Below, one piece after another: positions 54,058-61,764 of a stretch of 64,000 bases of DNA; positions within the stretch are counted from its first letter, which is position 1, and each line of letters begins with the position of its first letter. The DNA comes from an uncultured Clostridium sp. GTDB lineage: Bacteria; Bacillota; Clostridia; Clostridiales; Clostridiaceae. A program made the translations under genes and the position numbers. Location of the stretch: positions 62,001 to 126,000 of the forward strand of contig UQBY01000001.1 of NCBI GenBank assembly GCA_900539375.1. The letters are read 5' to 3'. A model generated the notes under the pieces. It made no database searches. It saw only the letters and a list, made by a program, of their open reading frames with translations, and had not been told where the DNA came from.

Positions 54058-54665
54058 TAATAGATTTATCTTATAAAATCCATGAAGGTATGCCAAAATA
54101 TCTAGGAGATGATGATATTTCTTTATTAGAAGATAAAAATTATAAAAAGGATGGCTATACTTCATATATAATAAAATCAGGAATGCATTTAGGAACTCAT
54201 ATAGATGCACCTATGCATTTAACTAATGATAAAAGATTTATAAGTGAATTTTCTTTAGATAACTTTTATGGAAAAGGAGTTATCTTAAACTGCATTGGAG
54301 AGGATTTAATAAAACCTAAAAAAGAATATGAAAAGCTAATAAAAAATAAAGATATTGTAATAATATATACTGGTTTTGAAAGTAAATATGGAAAAGAAGA
54401 ATATTATGAAAATCATCCAATAATAAGCCTTGAAATTATAAAATTGTTTATAGAAAATAATATAAAAATGATAGGATTTGATATGCCTTCTCCTGATAGA
54501 TTTCCCTTTGAAAGTCATAAAATGCTTTTAAAAAATGAAATTTTTATATTAGAGAATTTATGTAATATAGAAAAACTTTTAAATGCTAAAGAATTTAAAA
54601 TAGCAGCTTTTCCATTAAAGATAGAAGCAGAAGGCAGTTTAGTAAGGGCAGTTGCTTTTATATAA
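54054..54665 (+). CDS. Cyclase/kynurenine formamidase-like metal hydrolase
   Basis: 203 residues. The family motif HLGTHIDAPMHL (~50-61), an N-terminal DLSYKIHEGMP and the later GFDMPSPD belong to the cyclase (PF04199) family of zinc or manganese hydrolases. The substrate is unknown; tryptophan degradation genes are not nearby. ATGA overlap with the channel gene. Confidence 0.9.
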   Translation: MIIDLSYKIHEGMPKYLGDDDISLLEDKNYKKDGYTSYIIKSGMHLGTHIDAPMHLTNDKRFISEFSLDNFYGKGVILNCIGEDLIKPKKEYEKLIKNKDIVIIYTGFESKYGKEEYYENHPIISLEIIKLFIENNIKMIGFDMPSPDRFPFESHKMLLKNEIFILENLCNIEKLLNAKEFKIAAFPLKIEAEGSLVRAVAFI

Positions 54666-54701
54666 GTTATACTCAAAACTTTGAGGATAAATATTGATAA
54701 A

Positions 54702-54733
54702 TTCCAATTTGCAGAAAAAACTGTAAACTGGAA
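54702..54733. terminator. Hairpin between the cyclase gene and the small - strand gene
   Basis: TTCCAATTTGCAG (54702-54714) pairs with CTGTAAACTGGAA (54721-54733) with two imperfect positions. No strong T run follows, so terminator function is likely but not certain. Confidence 0.5.
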
Positions 54734-54739
54734 GTTGTG

Positions 54740-54946
54740 TTATTCTTCATGATTCTCAATGTTATAGACAATACAAGCAATTCCTGCAATCATCGAAAAC
54801 AGAATAGCTCCGCCCATTGCCTCATCCAAGGTAGCACCAATAAAGAATCCTGCGATTGCAGCAATAGCCATAATAATGACACAAGCCACCGTTCTAAACT
54901 TTTTAATATATAGTACCTCCGTCAAATTCCGATTTATTAAATTCAT
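54740..54946 (-). CDS. Small membrane protein of foreign base composition
   Basis: 68 residues from ATG 54946. The C-terminal ~55 residues hold a hydrophobic stretch (TVACVIIMAIAAIAGFFIGATL ... GGAILFSMIAGIACIVY). GC in the main part (54740-54897) is ~40% (64 of 158), far above its neighbours. The only good ribosome site, GGAGG, is internal and would serve an ATT at 54907 (KKFRTVACV), so the working start may be ATT, or the gene may have lost an ATG. No function known. Confidence 0.6.
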   Translation of the reverse strand: MNLINRNLTEVLYIKKFRTVACVIIMAIAAIAGFFIGATLDEAMGGAILFSMIAGIACIVYNIENHEE

Positions 54947-55108
54947 ATTTACATTATACTATAAAAATAATGGCACTGTATATCACTTTATCCATATGTT
55001 AGTTTTAAGAGGTAATTTTATTAATATTTATTAAATTTATCCTATTTTAATATATATTAAGATATAGGAACTATCAAAAAAAACATACATAGATATAAGG
55101 TTTGTTTA

Positions 55109-55137
55109 TTGACAAAAGTAATAAAACATGATAATAT
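55109..55137 (+). promoter_or_regulatory. Promoter of the XRE regulator gene
   Basis: TTGACA (55109-55114), a 17-base spacer and TAATAT (55132-55137). It is the best sigma-A match in the window. Confidence 0.8.
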
Positions 55138-55144
55138 GAAGATG

Positions 55145-55167
55145 ACTTCACATGAAGTATACTTCAT
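55145..55167. promoter_or_regulatory. Overlapping palindromic operators
   Basis: ACTTCACATGAAGT (55145-55158) and the perfect 16-base palindrome ATGAAGTATACTTCAT (55152-55167) share the half-site ATGAAGT and lie just downstream of the -10. They are well placed for auto-repression by the XRE protein encoded next. Confidence 0.7.
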
Positions 55168-55188
55168 ATTATGAAATAGGTGAAAATA

Positions 55189-55419
55189 TTGAAAAATAAA
55201 ATAAAAGAATATCGTACAAATTTAAAAATGACTCAACAAGAATTAGCAGAAAAGGTTAAGGTATCATCAAGAACCATAATTTCCTTAGAAAAAGGACAAT
55301 ATAATCCTTCAATTATGTTAGCTTATCGTATTGCACAAGTTTTTGAAACCACAATAGAAGAGTTATACTGTTTAAAAGAAAATAAAGAAAGGGAGGACTT
55401 AGGATATGAAGAGTTATAA
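55189..55419 (+). CDS. XRE-family transcription regulator
   Basis: 76 residues from TTG 55189 (MKNKIKEYRTNLKMTQ), with AGGTG 5 bases upstream; a GTG at 55180 overlaps that site. A single helix-turn-helix, MTQQELAEKVKVSSRTIISLEKGQYNPS, fills most of the protein. Proteins of this size (YozG-like) repress their own operon with a membrane protein. Confidence 0.9.
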   Translation: MKNKIKEYRTNLKMTQQELAEKVKVSSRTIISLEKGQYNPSIMLAYRIAQVFETTIEELYCLKENKEREDLGYEEL

Positions 55420-55864
55420 AACTAAATCATTTAAAGACAAAATTAAATTACGAATTTTAGCCTTAAGACTTACTATTTTTTTTATGATTTTATACATGTT
55501 TATAATTGGAAAACTTGGATTTGGAGATTCACGTAAGATGACAGATTTTGCAGATACTATTAGTAAAATTATACTTTTTGGTGGAATGATATATGTTTTT
55601 TTTAGAATTTCTTATAATAAAAAGTTATTAAAAGATAAATTATTGCGTTTAGATGAAGAAATAAAAGAAACTGATGAAAGAAAAAAATTTTTACATGATA
55701 AAAGTGGTGGAGTGGTTCTTGATATATTATTATTAATTTTATTATTTATTACTTGTACAACAGCCTTTATAAATATGACTGCATTTTATATTTCCTTTAC
55801 TATATTAATGATAGCAATTATTTTAAAAGCTATAAGTTATTATGTATATATGAAGTTATATTAA
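55406..55864 (+). CDS. Membrane protein co-encoded with the XRE regulator
   Basis: 152 residues, overlapping the regulator by 14 bases, GGAGG site. Four hydrophobic helices in two pairs, with a charged loop DERKKFLHDKSGGVVLDI typical of the membrane partner in XRE/membrane two-gene cassettes of Firmicutes. Function unknown; stress sensing or regulator sequestration is often proposed. Confidence 0.75.
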   Translation: MKSYKTKSFKDKIKLRILALRLTIFFMILYMFIIGKLGFGDSRKMTDFADTISKIILFGGMIYVFFRISYNKKLLKDKLLRLDEEIKETDERKKFLHDKSGGVVLDILLLILLFITCTTAFINMTAFYISFTILMIAIILKAISYYVYMKLY

Positions 55865-55877
55865 CAAAAGTCTATTG

Positions 55878-55913
55878 GATTAAGGCAAGGATAATAATTC
55901 ACTTACCTTAATC
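55878..55913. terminator. Hairpin after the XRE cassette
   Basis: GATTAAGGCAAG (55878-55889) pairs with CTTACCTTAATC (55902-55913), one mismatch, 12-base loop; 13 bases past the stop and facing the Uma2 gene. The T run is weak. Confidence 0.65.
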
Positions 55914-55929
55914 TAGTTTATATAAATTT

Positions 55930-56505
55930 TTATAAGTTAAATGTACTAAAATCAATTTCTAAATCATTATATATATTTACCTTTACTTTATCTTGAAAAG
56001 TATATGAATTTACCATATCATAAAATTCATTTTCTTCTAGTTTATAGACGTATATTTTCTTTACTCTTGGGTCAATAATCCAATATTCTTTAATTTTATA
56101 TTTCTGATAAAGATTTAGCTTTGTTATATAATCATGGCTTGAATTTGATGGTGATACAATTTCAATAATCATATCAGGAGAGCCAGTACATCCAGAGTCA
56201 GTTAATTTATTTTTATCACATATAACTGAAATATCAGGTTGAACTACTGATTTACTATTAATAGACTCTTCATTATCATTTTTTAGTATTACATCAAAAG
56301 GAGCTACATATACCTCACATTCTCCATTATTAGATTTTATATAATGTTGAAGTTCATAGGATATATTTGATATTAATTTCTGATGTATTCTTGCAGGTGC
56401 TGGTGACATATTAAAAATTTCTCCTTCTATAATTTCTATTCTTTCATCCTCTGGAAAGGTTAGGTAATCTTTATAAGTATATATTTTATTTTTGCTAGGT
56501 ATCAT
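55930..56505 (-). CDS. Uma2 (DUF820) family endonuclease-fold protein
   Basis: 191 residues from ATG 56505 (AAAGGAGG site). PD-(D/E)xK fold signature: IIEGEIFNMSPAP, VQPDISVIC (Asp), GSPDMIIEIVSPSNSSHDYITKLNLYQKYKIKEYWIIDP (E-x-V and K). Uma2 proteins are widespread in cyanobacteria and sporadic in clostridia, with unclear roles, perhaps linked to mobile elements. Monocistronic. Confidence 0.9.
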   Translation of the reverse strand: MIPSKNKIYTYKDYLTFPEDERIEIIEGEIFNMSPAPARIHQKLISNISYELQHYIKSNNGECEVYVAPFDVILKNDNEESINSKSVVQPDISVICDKNKLTDSGCTGSPDMIIEIVSPSNSSHDYITKLNLYQKYKIKEYWIIDPRVKKIYVYKLEENEFYDMVNSYTFQDKVKVNIYNDLEIDFSTFNL

Positions 56506-56634
56506 TTTAAAAACCTCCTTTATTAACAAGGTATAAGCATAGTATAATATTTATGTTTATTTTATTATAGTTAATATTTCTTGTCAAAAATATTTGTAAT
56601 AATATATTTAAAAAATATAAATGAAAATAAATTA

Positions 56635-56708
56635 GGGCTATTGCACAAAGAATTTTCATAATAATATAAATTTTATTAATACTTCTTTATGCAATAGCCT
56701 TTTTAAAT
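56635..56708 (-). terminator. Terminator of the G3E GTPase operon
   Basis: Arms 56636-56652 and 56683-56699 (GGCTATTGCACAAAGAA, one mismatch) with a 30-base AT loop; T-rich on both flanks, so it could stop transcription either way. The rest of 56506-56719 holds no gene. Confidence 0.8.
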
Positions 56709-56719
56709 TTTAATATATT

Positions 56720-57664
56720 TTAATTAAAATAAGTTACTTTATCTTCTGGTTCTTTAGCTGGTTCAATATTTTGCACAATTAAAATAGGAAGGTCTTCTTG
56801 ACGTTCTTTATTAAATTCATATTTAACTTTAGCAGTTAAAGTTATCCATGAATTGTGTTTTAATGTTTTTGCCATTTCATATTTAGCTACAACACCTACA
56901 AAGGATATATCATCTTCACAGCATGTCATTGCAAGTCTTCCAAATACAAAGTTTCCCTTTGGAAATTCTGGTTTATTATAAACCATTCCTTTAATTTTTA
57001 TAGTTTTGTTATTATAGTTTTTAGGATTATCTAAGGCATCTATGTACCATATACCAAAGTCTTCATCATTTATTTCAATAACTTTAGCCTTTAAGTCGTA
57101 AGGAAGTTCTTCAGGTCCTAAATCCATAATTTGACCTACCTTATTTTCAAAGTAAACAGCAGCTCCTCTGTTTACTGCCTTTATTGTACGTCTAAAGCTT
57201 TGAAGTTTTTCTAAATCTTCATCACAGCGATTTACAATTATCATATTTGATGAGCCTATTTTATCTATAACCATTGACTTCATATTATTTAAATAAAGTT
57301 CAAGAGAAGTATAATCTAGTAAGGTTATAAGTTGAACAATTATCCATTCTTTAGGTGCTGGCATGTTGAAAAATGTTTCCATTTGCCACATTCCATTACA
57401 TTCTATAAGAACTCTTTCAGGTTTATATACAGAATTACATTCTTTAAAGAATTCTTCTGTTAAATCTTCTTCATTTTCAACTATTAATAAACTTGAATTA
57501 GTTTTTTCTAAAAGCTCTTTATCAAGTTCTTCAATTCCTTCTTCTGTTAAGATTAAAAGGGTAGATTCTCCTTGAGAAAAATTTTCATCTTGAAGAGTTT
57601 CTCTTAAAAAAGAAGTTTTTCCACCTTCTAAAAATCCATTAACTAAGTAAACTGGTATATCCAA
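56720..57664 (-). CDS. G3E-type GTPase fused to a DUF1980/YcgQ-like C-terminal domain
   Basis: 314 residues. The N-terminal ~190 residues are a CobW-like GTPase (VNGFLEGGKTSFL P-loop 10-18, VLIECNGMWQ, MIIVNRCDE) but lack the metal-binding CxCC motif. The C-terminal part (~205-310) has WYIDALDNPKNYNNKTIKIKGMVY and GRLAMTCCEDDISFVGVV, as in the DUF1980 domain of YcgQ-type proteins. It is the second gene after the His-rich GTPase (13-base gap) and probably works with it in metal handling. Confidence 0.8.
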   Translation of the reverse strand: MDIPVYLVNGFLEGGKTSFLRETLQDENFSQGESTLLILTEEGIEELDKELLEKTNSSLLIVENEEDLTEEFFKECNSVYKPERVLIECNGMWQMETFFNMPAPKEWIIVQLITLLDYTSLELYLNNMKSMVIDKIGSSNMIIVNRCDEDLEKLQSFRRTIKAVNRGAAVYFENKVGQIMDLGPEELPYDLKAKVIEINDEDFGIWYIDALDNPKNYNNKTIKIKGMVYNKPEFPKGNFVFGRLAMTCCEDDISFVGVVAKYEMAKTLKHNSWITLTAKVKYEFNKERQEDLPILIVQNIEPAKEPEDKVTYFN

Positions 57665-57677
57665 ATTTTTGTCCTCC

Positions 57678-58820
57678 TTATGCTAATTTAAATAGCTTTT
57701 CAATTTCTGGGGTTTTAAGATTTGTACCAATTACACAAATCTTTCCTGTATAATCTGGATTTCCTTTACGTATTTCATATTCTCCTGGTACTAAGTCAAA
57801 GTAGAACCATTCTCCATCTACACTTGGAAGGATTCCTTTAGAACGTAAAATCATTCCATATTCATCTGAAGCAGATAAAGCTTCTAAAGCAGATTTAATT
57901 TCTTCTTCAGTATATTTATGAGGTGTTTCAACTCCCCAGCTTGTAAATACATCATCTGCATGATGGTGGTGGTGATGTCCACAGCCACATTCTTCCCCAT
58001 GTTCATGGTCATGATGATGATGGTGTTCACAGCCACAATCTTCTTTTTCATTATGGTCATGGTGATGATGGTGTTCACAACCACATTCTTCTTCATCATG
58101 GTGGTGATGGTGTCCACAACCACATTCTTCTTCATCATGATGGTGATGATGTCCACAGCTACATTCTTCATCATCATGGTGGTGATGATGTTCATGTTCT
58201 TTTAAAACTTCTTCTTCAAAAGAATTTTTCTTTTCCATTGCAGAAAGAATAGTAGCACCACTTAAATCTTCCCAAGGAGTAGTTATTATTGTAGCTTTAT
58301 CATTATGTTTTTTAATAATAGCTACAGCTTCTTCTAATTTTTCTTGAGACATTTTTTGTGTACGGCTTAAAATAATAGTTTTTGCATTTTCAATTTGGTT
58401 ATTATAGAATTCACCAAAGTTTTTTTCATACATTTTGCATTTTAAAGCATCTGCAACTGTAACAAAGTTATTTAATTTTGCATCAATTTCACCTTCAATG
58501 TTTTCAACAGCCTTTATAACATCAGATAGCTTACCAACACCAGATGGTTCTATAAGAACTCTATCAGGAGTAAACTTAGTTAAAACTTCCTTTAAAGCAG
58601 TTCCAAAGTCTCCAACTAAAGAACAACAGATACATCCAGAGTTCATTTCTGTTATTTCAACTCCTGCATCTTTTAAAAATCCGCCATCTATTCCTATTTC
58701 ACCAAATTCATTCTCAATTAAAACTACCTTTTCTCCTTTAAAAGCTTCATCTAAAAGTTTTTTAATTAAAGTAGTCTTTCCAGCACCAAGAAATCCTGAA
58801 AAAATATCAATTTTAGTCAT
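57678..58820 (-). CDS. CobW/ZNG1-type GTPase metallochaperone with His/Cys repeats
   Basis: 380 residues. G3E motifs: GFLGAGKTTLIKKL, the metal-binding SGCICCSLVGD, IEPSGVGKLSDV. A His-rich insert (~208-288) contains five blocks of five or six histidines alternating with acidic residues and ECGCG-type cysteine pairs, ideal for storing zinc, nickel or cobalt. The CobW_C domain follows. It would deliver a metal to a client enzyme in a GTP-dependent way. The metal is not determined. Confidence 0.9.
   Translation of the reverse strand: MTKIDIFSGFLGAGKTTLIKKLLDEAFKGEKVVLIENEFGEIGIDGGFLKDAGVEITEMNSGCICCSLVGDFGTALKEVLTKFTPDRVLIEPSGVGKLSDVIKAVENIEGEIDAKLNNFVTVADALKCKMYEKNFGEFYNNQIENAKTIILSRTQKMSQEKLEEAVAIIKKHNDKATIITTPWEDLSGATILSAMEKKNSFEEEVLKEHEHHHHHDDEECSCGHHHHHDEEECGCGHHHHHDEEECGCEHHHHHDHNEKEDCGCEHHHHHDHEHGEECGCGHHHHHHADDVFTSWGVETPHKYTEEEIKSALEALSASDEYGMILRSKGILPSVDGEWFYFDLVPGEYEIRKGNPDYTGKICVIGTNLKTPEIEKLFKLA
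57955..58200. repeat. Tandem repeat coding the His/Cys blocks
   Basis: About five imperfect 39-50-base units made of CAT/CAC (ATG/GTG on the + strand) runs separated by GAA-GAA-TGT-GGT-TGT-type spacers, inside the GTPase gene. Repeat number is likely to vary between strains. The open frames on the + strand here are mirror artefacts of this repeat. Confidence 0.85.
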
Positions 58821-58848
58821 TTAAAAATCCCTTTCCTTTACTAATTTT

Positions 58849-58873
58849 TTAGCCATAAGAAGTTAATGGCTAA
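58849..58873. promoter_or_regulatory. Inverted repeat in the leader of the GTPase operon
   Basis: TTAGCCAT and ATGGCTAA, 9 bases apart, ~28 bases before the start (on the - strand). No T run follows, so it is more likely an operator for a metal-responsive repressor than a terminator. Confidence 0.5.
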
Positions 58874-58996
58874 TTTCCACATATGAAGTAGTATAGCACT
58901 ATTGATAAAAATATTCAAATAGATAAAAAACTCTTTATATAAACTTATAAATGTTTTAGAATATATAAATAAAAAATAAATTTAAAGGAGAAAAAA

Positions 58997-59560
58997 ATGG
59001 AATTTTTAAAGGGAAAATTTAAATGGATACTTAGTCTTTTCTTAACAGTATTTTTAATGGCATCTTCATTTTTAGGATGTACATTAGAGGATTTAGACAG
59101 CTTTTTAGGAAATGAAGAAACAATAACAGCTGAAAATCAAAATGAAACAACAACAAATAATAATATTACAAATAGTAATAATAGTAGTAGTAGTAGTGAG
59201 GAAAATTTAAAAGAAGATATATCTGAAAGTAAAGAATATTCTTCTAAAGAAGAAGTAGCAGCTTATATAAATAAGTATAATAAACTTCCTTCAAATTATA
59301 TAACAAAAAAAGAAGCTGAAAATTTAGGTTGGGAAAGTAGTAAAGGTAATTTATGGAATGTAGCAGATGGAAAAAGTATAGGTGGAGATAAGTTTGGAAA
59401 CAGAGAAGGTCTTCTTCCTAAAAAATCAGGAAGACAGTATTATGAATGTGATATAGATTATAATGGTGGATATAGAGGGGCTAAAAGAATTATATATTCA
59501 AATGATGGCTTAATTTATTATACAGAAGACCATTATAAAACCTTTGAACAGTTATATTAG
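58997..59560 (+). CDS. Barnase-type ribonuclease, lipoprotein
   Basis: 187 residues. Lipobox SSFLGC (Cys 28), Asn/Ser linker (~45-80, partly (AGT)5-coded), then a complete barnase domain: LPSNYITKKEAENLGW, GKSIGGDKFGNREGLLP, catalytic E150 (YECDID), R164 (KRIIYS) and H179 (DHYKTF). The usual secreted ribonucleases of Bacillus are free; this one carries a lipid anchor signal. The barstar gene follows 14 bases later. Confidence 0.93.
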   Translation: MEFLKGKFKWILSLFLTVFLMASSFLGCTLEDLDSFLGNEETITAENQNETTTNNNITNSNNSSSSSEENLKEDISESKEYSSKEEVAAYINKYNKLPSNYITKKEAENLGWESSKGNLWNVADGKSIGGDKFGNREGLLPKKSGRQYYECDIDYNGGYRGAKRIIYSNDGLIYYTEDHYKTFEQLY

Positions 59561-59573
59561 GAGATGATTTTTT

Positions 59574-59843
59574 TTGAGAAAAATAGTTTTAGATTGCAAA
59601 GAAATGACTTCAAAGGAAAAAGCCCATGAATATATAATGAAAAAAATGGACTTTCCAAATTATTATGGAAAAAATTTAGATGCTTTATATGATATTCTTT
59701 CTACCTATGATAAAGAAGTTTATATAAAGTTTATAAATACTAAAAGTTTAACTGAAGCTTTAGGAGAGTATGGAACTTTTTTAATAGATGTGTTTAAAGA
59801 TGCAGAGGAAGAAAATAAAAAAATTAAATTTAATATGTTATAA
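59574..59843 (+). CDS. Barstar-type ribonuclease inhibitor
   Basis: 89 residues, TTG start after AGGAGA. The interface helix FPNYYGKNLDALYDIL keeps D36 and D40, equivalent to barstar D35 and D39 that plug the active site. It protects the cytoplasm before export of the barnase. Same operon as the barnase, ended by a terminator. Confidence 0.93.
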   Translation: MRKIVLDCKEMTSKEKAHEYIMKKMDFPNYYGKNLDALYDILSTYDKEVYIKFINTKSLTEALGEYGTFLIDVFKDAEEENKKIKFNML

Positions 59844-59875
59844 AAAAGTAGGTTATATATTAACCTGCTTTTTTT
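59842..59875 (+). terminator. Terminator of the barnase-barstar operon
   Basis: AAAAAAGTAGGTTA pairs with TAACCTGCTTTTTTT (one wobble), starting at the barstar stop; a T run follows. Confidence 0.88.
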
Positions 59876-59907
59876 GTTATATAATAAAGGGGTTAGGAGG
59901 AAAAATA

Positions 59908-61011
59908 ATGAATAAAAAAATAACAACTTTATTTATGGTTATATCCTTATTTGTTATCTATTTAGAAATTGGATATAAAAACAATATAGTATTAAATAGC
60001 ATATTTATAATGATTTTATGTATATTACAATTAATAAAAAACTTATTTAATGTGTCTTTTAATTTAATAACAGTTATTCAAACATTTATTTTAGTTTTTT
60101 CTATAAATTTTTCATCTAAAGAAATTTTTTTGCTATTTCCAATATTATTTTTTGAACTTTTGAAAAATAAGCTTTCATTAGAAAAATCAATAGCTTTTTT
60201 AAGCTTAATTATGATTGTCTTTTTTAAAAGGGATATAGGAAATATTTTCATTTATATAGTTTTATTAACTTTATATTTATATGAAATAAAGGGAAGAGAA
60301 GAGGAAAATAAAAATCTAAAAGTTATAAAAAAGGATAATAGAAAAGGAAAATTTATTATGGAAGAGAAGGTTTTAAATTTTAATAGGTATTTAGAGCAAA
60401 ATGAAGTTGTAATATCTTTAAGGGAAAGAAATATTATGGCACAAAAGCTTCATGACCATTTAGGACATAGAATAACAAGCTCTATTATGCAACTTGAAGT
60501 AATAAAAGAAACTTTAGGAAAAAATAATGAAATAAGCATGAAATATCTTTTAAGTGCTATGGAAAATTTAAGAGTAGGAATGGAGGAAATAAGAACTGTA
60601 TTAAGAAATGTAAAGCCTAAAGATAGAACTATAACTATTGAAAATATAAAAAAACTGCTTTTAGAATTTCAATATAATAGTGGCATAAAAACTCATTTTC
60701 ATTTAGAAGGAGAAGTGGAAAAGCTAGGAGTTAAAAGATTAATAGTAATTGAAGAAAACATAAAAGAGGCATTAACAAACACATTAAAATATTCAAAAGC
60801 TTCTCAAATAAATGTTTCAATACTTATTTATAATAAGGTTGCAAGAATTGAAATAAAGGATAATGGACAAGGTTCTAGTAATATAAAAAAAGGGCTAGGT
60901 CTTATTGGAATGGAAGAACGTCTTGAAAAAATTAATGGAAATATGAAGATAGATGGAAGTGATGGCTTTACTTTAAACATGATTTTAAATTTGGAGGATA
61001 AATATGATTAA
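59908..61011 (+). CDS. NarL-type sensor histidine kinase
   Basis: 367 residues from ATG 59908 (TTAGGAGG site). Five or six membrane helices (~1-130) without a large sensor domain, then HisKA_3 (RNIMAQKLHDHLGHRITSSIMQL, phospho-His in LHD), the N box EENIKEALTNTLKYSKA and G boxes DNGQG, GLGLIGMEERL. DesK/LiaS-like. It overlaps the response regulator by 8 bases. Confidence 0.93.
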   Translation: MNKKITTLFMVISLFVIYLEIGYKNNIVLNSIFIMILCILQLIKNLFNVSFNLITVIQTFILVFSINFSSKEIFLLFPILFFELLKNKLSLEKSIAFLSLIMIVFFKRDIGNIFIYIVLLTLYLYEIKGREEENKNLKVIKKDNRKGKFIMEEKVLNFNRYLEQNEVVISLRERNIMAQKLHDHLGHRITSSIMQLEVIKETLGKNNEISMKYLLSAMENLRVGMEEIRTVLRNVKPKDRTITIENIKKLLLEFQYNSGIKTHFHLEGEVEKLGVKRLIVIEENIKEALTNTLKYSKASQINVSILIYNKVARIEIKDNGQGSSNIKKGLGLIGMEERLEKINGNMKIDGSDGFTLNMILNLEDKYD

Positions 61012-61621
61012 GGTTTTAATATGTGATGATGATTCTTTAATAAGAGAGAGTTTAAAAATTTTGTTACCTTTAAAAGGGGATATAGAAATAGTGGGAGAAG
61101 CTTCAAATGGTAAAGAAGCTATAGATTTTTGCTTAAAAAATAAGGTTGATGTTGCTTTAGTTGATGTAAGAATGCCTATTTTAAATGGAGTAGATGCTAT
61201 AAAGGAAATAAATAAAAAAACAGAAACAAAGTGTTTAATTTTAACAACCTTTGATGAAGAGGAATATATAAATGAAGCTATATCTTATGGAACAAAGGGG
61301 TATATTTTAAAAAATAGTTCTCCTGAAAAAATTGCAAATGCCATAGCTTCTGTACATAATGAAACAATTGTATTAAATGATAATTTATTAGAAAAGCTTT
61401 ATGATAAAGAAGAAGTTCCAAGCTTTAAAAAATATGATTTTACAGAGAGGGAAAAGGAAATAATACAAGCTATAAGCGAAGGATTAAGCAATAAAGAAAT
61501 AAGCAAAAAGCTTTTTATATCAGAAGGGACAGTGAGAAATTATATAACTAACATATTAGATAAAACTAATTTAGAGCATAGAACTGCAATAGCGGTGAAT
61601 TATTTAAAAGGAAATTTATAA
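61004..61621 (+). CDS. NarL/LuxR-type response regulator
   Basis: 205 residues. Receiver domain with D8-D10 acidic pocket and phospho-acceptor D54 (VALVDVRMP), then a LuxR helix-turn-helix (FTEREKEIIQAISEGLSNKEISKKLFISEGTVRNYI). Partner of the kinase upstream. Its targets may include the ABC exporter at 62386, a frequent arrangement, but this is inference. Confidence 0.93.
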   Translation: MIKVLICDDDSLIRESLKILLPLKGDIEIVGEASNGKEAIDFCLKNKVDVALVDVRMPILNGVDAIKEINKKTETKCLILTTFDEEEYINEAISYGTKGYILKNSSPEKIANAIASVHNETIVLNDNLLEKLYDKEEVPSFKKYDFTEREKEIIQAISEGLSNKEISKKLFISEGTVRNYITNILDKTNLEHRTAIAVNYLKGNL

Positions 61622-61646
61622 TATACAAAAACTTTAGCTTAGTTCA

Positions 61647-61732
61647 AAAATATTCGATTCCTTATGTTATTCGGTCCTTCCGTCGACAGGTTCTTGCGTC
61701 ACGCCATCATAAAATAAGGAATCGAATATTTT
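61647..61732. repeat. 19-bp inverted repeat around a GC-rich core
   Basis: Perfect arms 61647-61665 and 61714-61732 (core ATTCGATTCCTTAT and complement) enclose 48 bases that are 50% G+C (24 of 48), containing CCTTCCGTCGACAGG and TTGCGTCACGCC. It lies between converging genes and may act as a terminator, but the core is unlike other terminators here and suggests a mobile or structured element. Confidence 0.8.
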
Positions 61733-61764
61733 AATAAACAAAAGTAATAATATAAAATATAGTT

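Noticed and set aside
55930..56505. Uma2 protein as a transposase or proof of a mobile element
   Set aside because: No inverted repeats, partner genes or target duplications are visible around it.
57918..58205. Open frames rich in Met/Val/Phe on the + strand and a third-frame copy on the - strand opposite the His repeat
   Set aside because: They are mirror products of the CAT/CAC repeat in the GTPase gene, with no ribosome site and no plausible protein composition.
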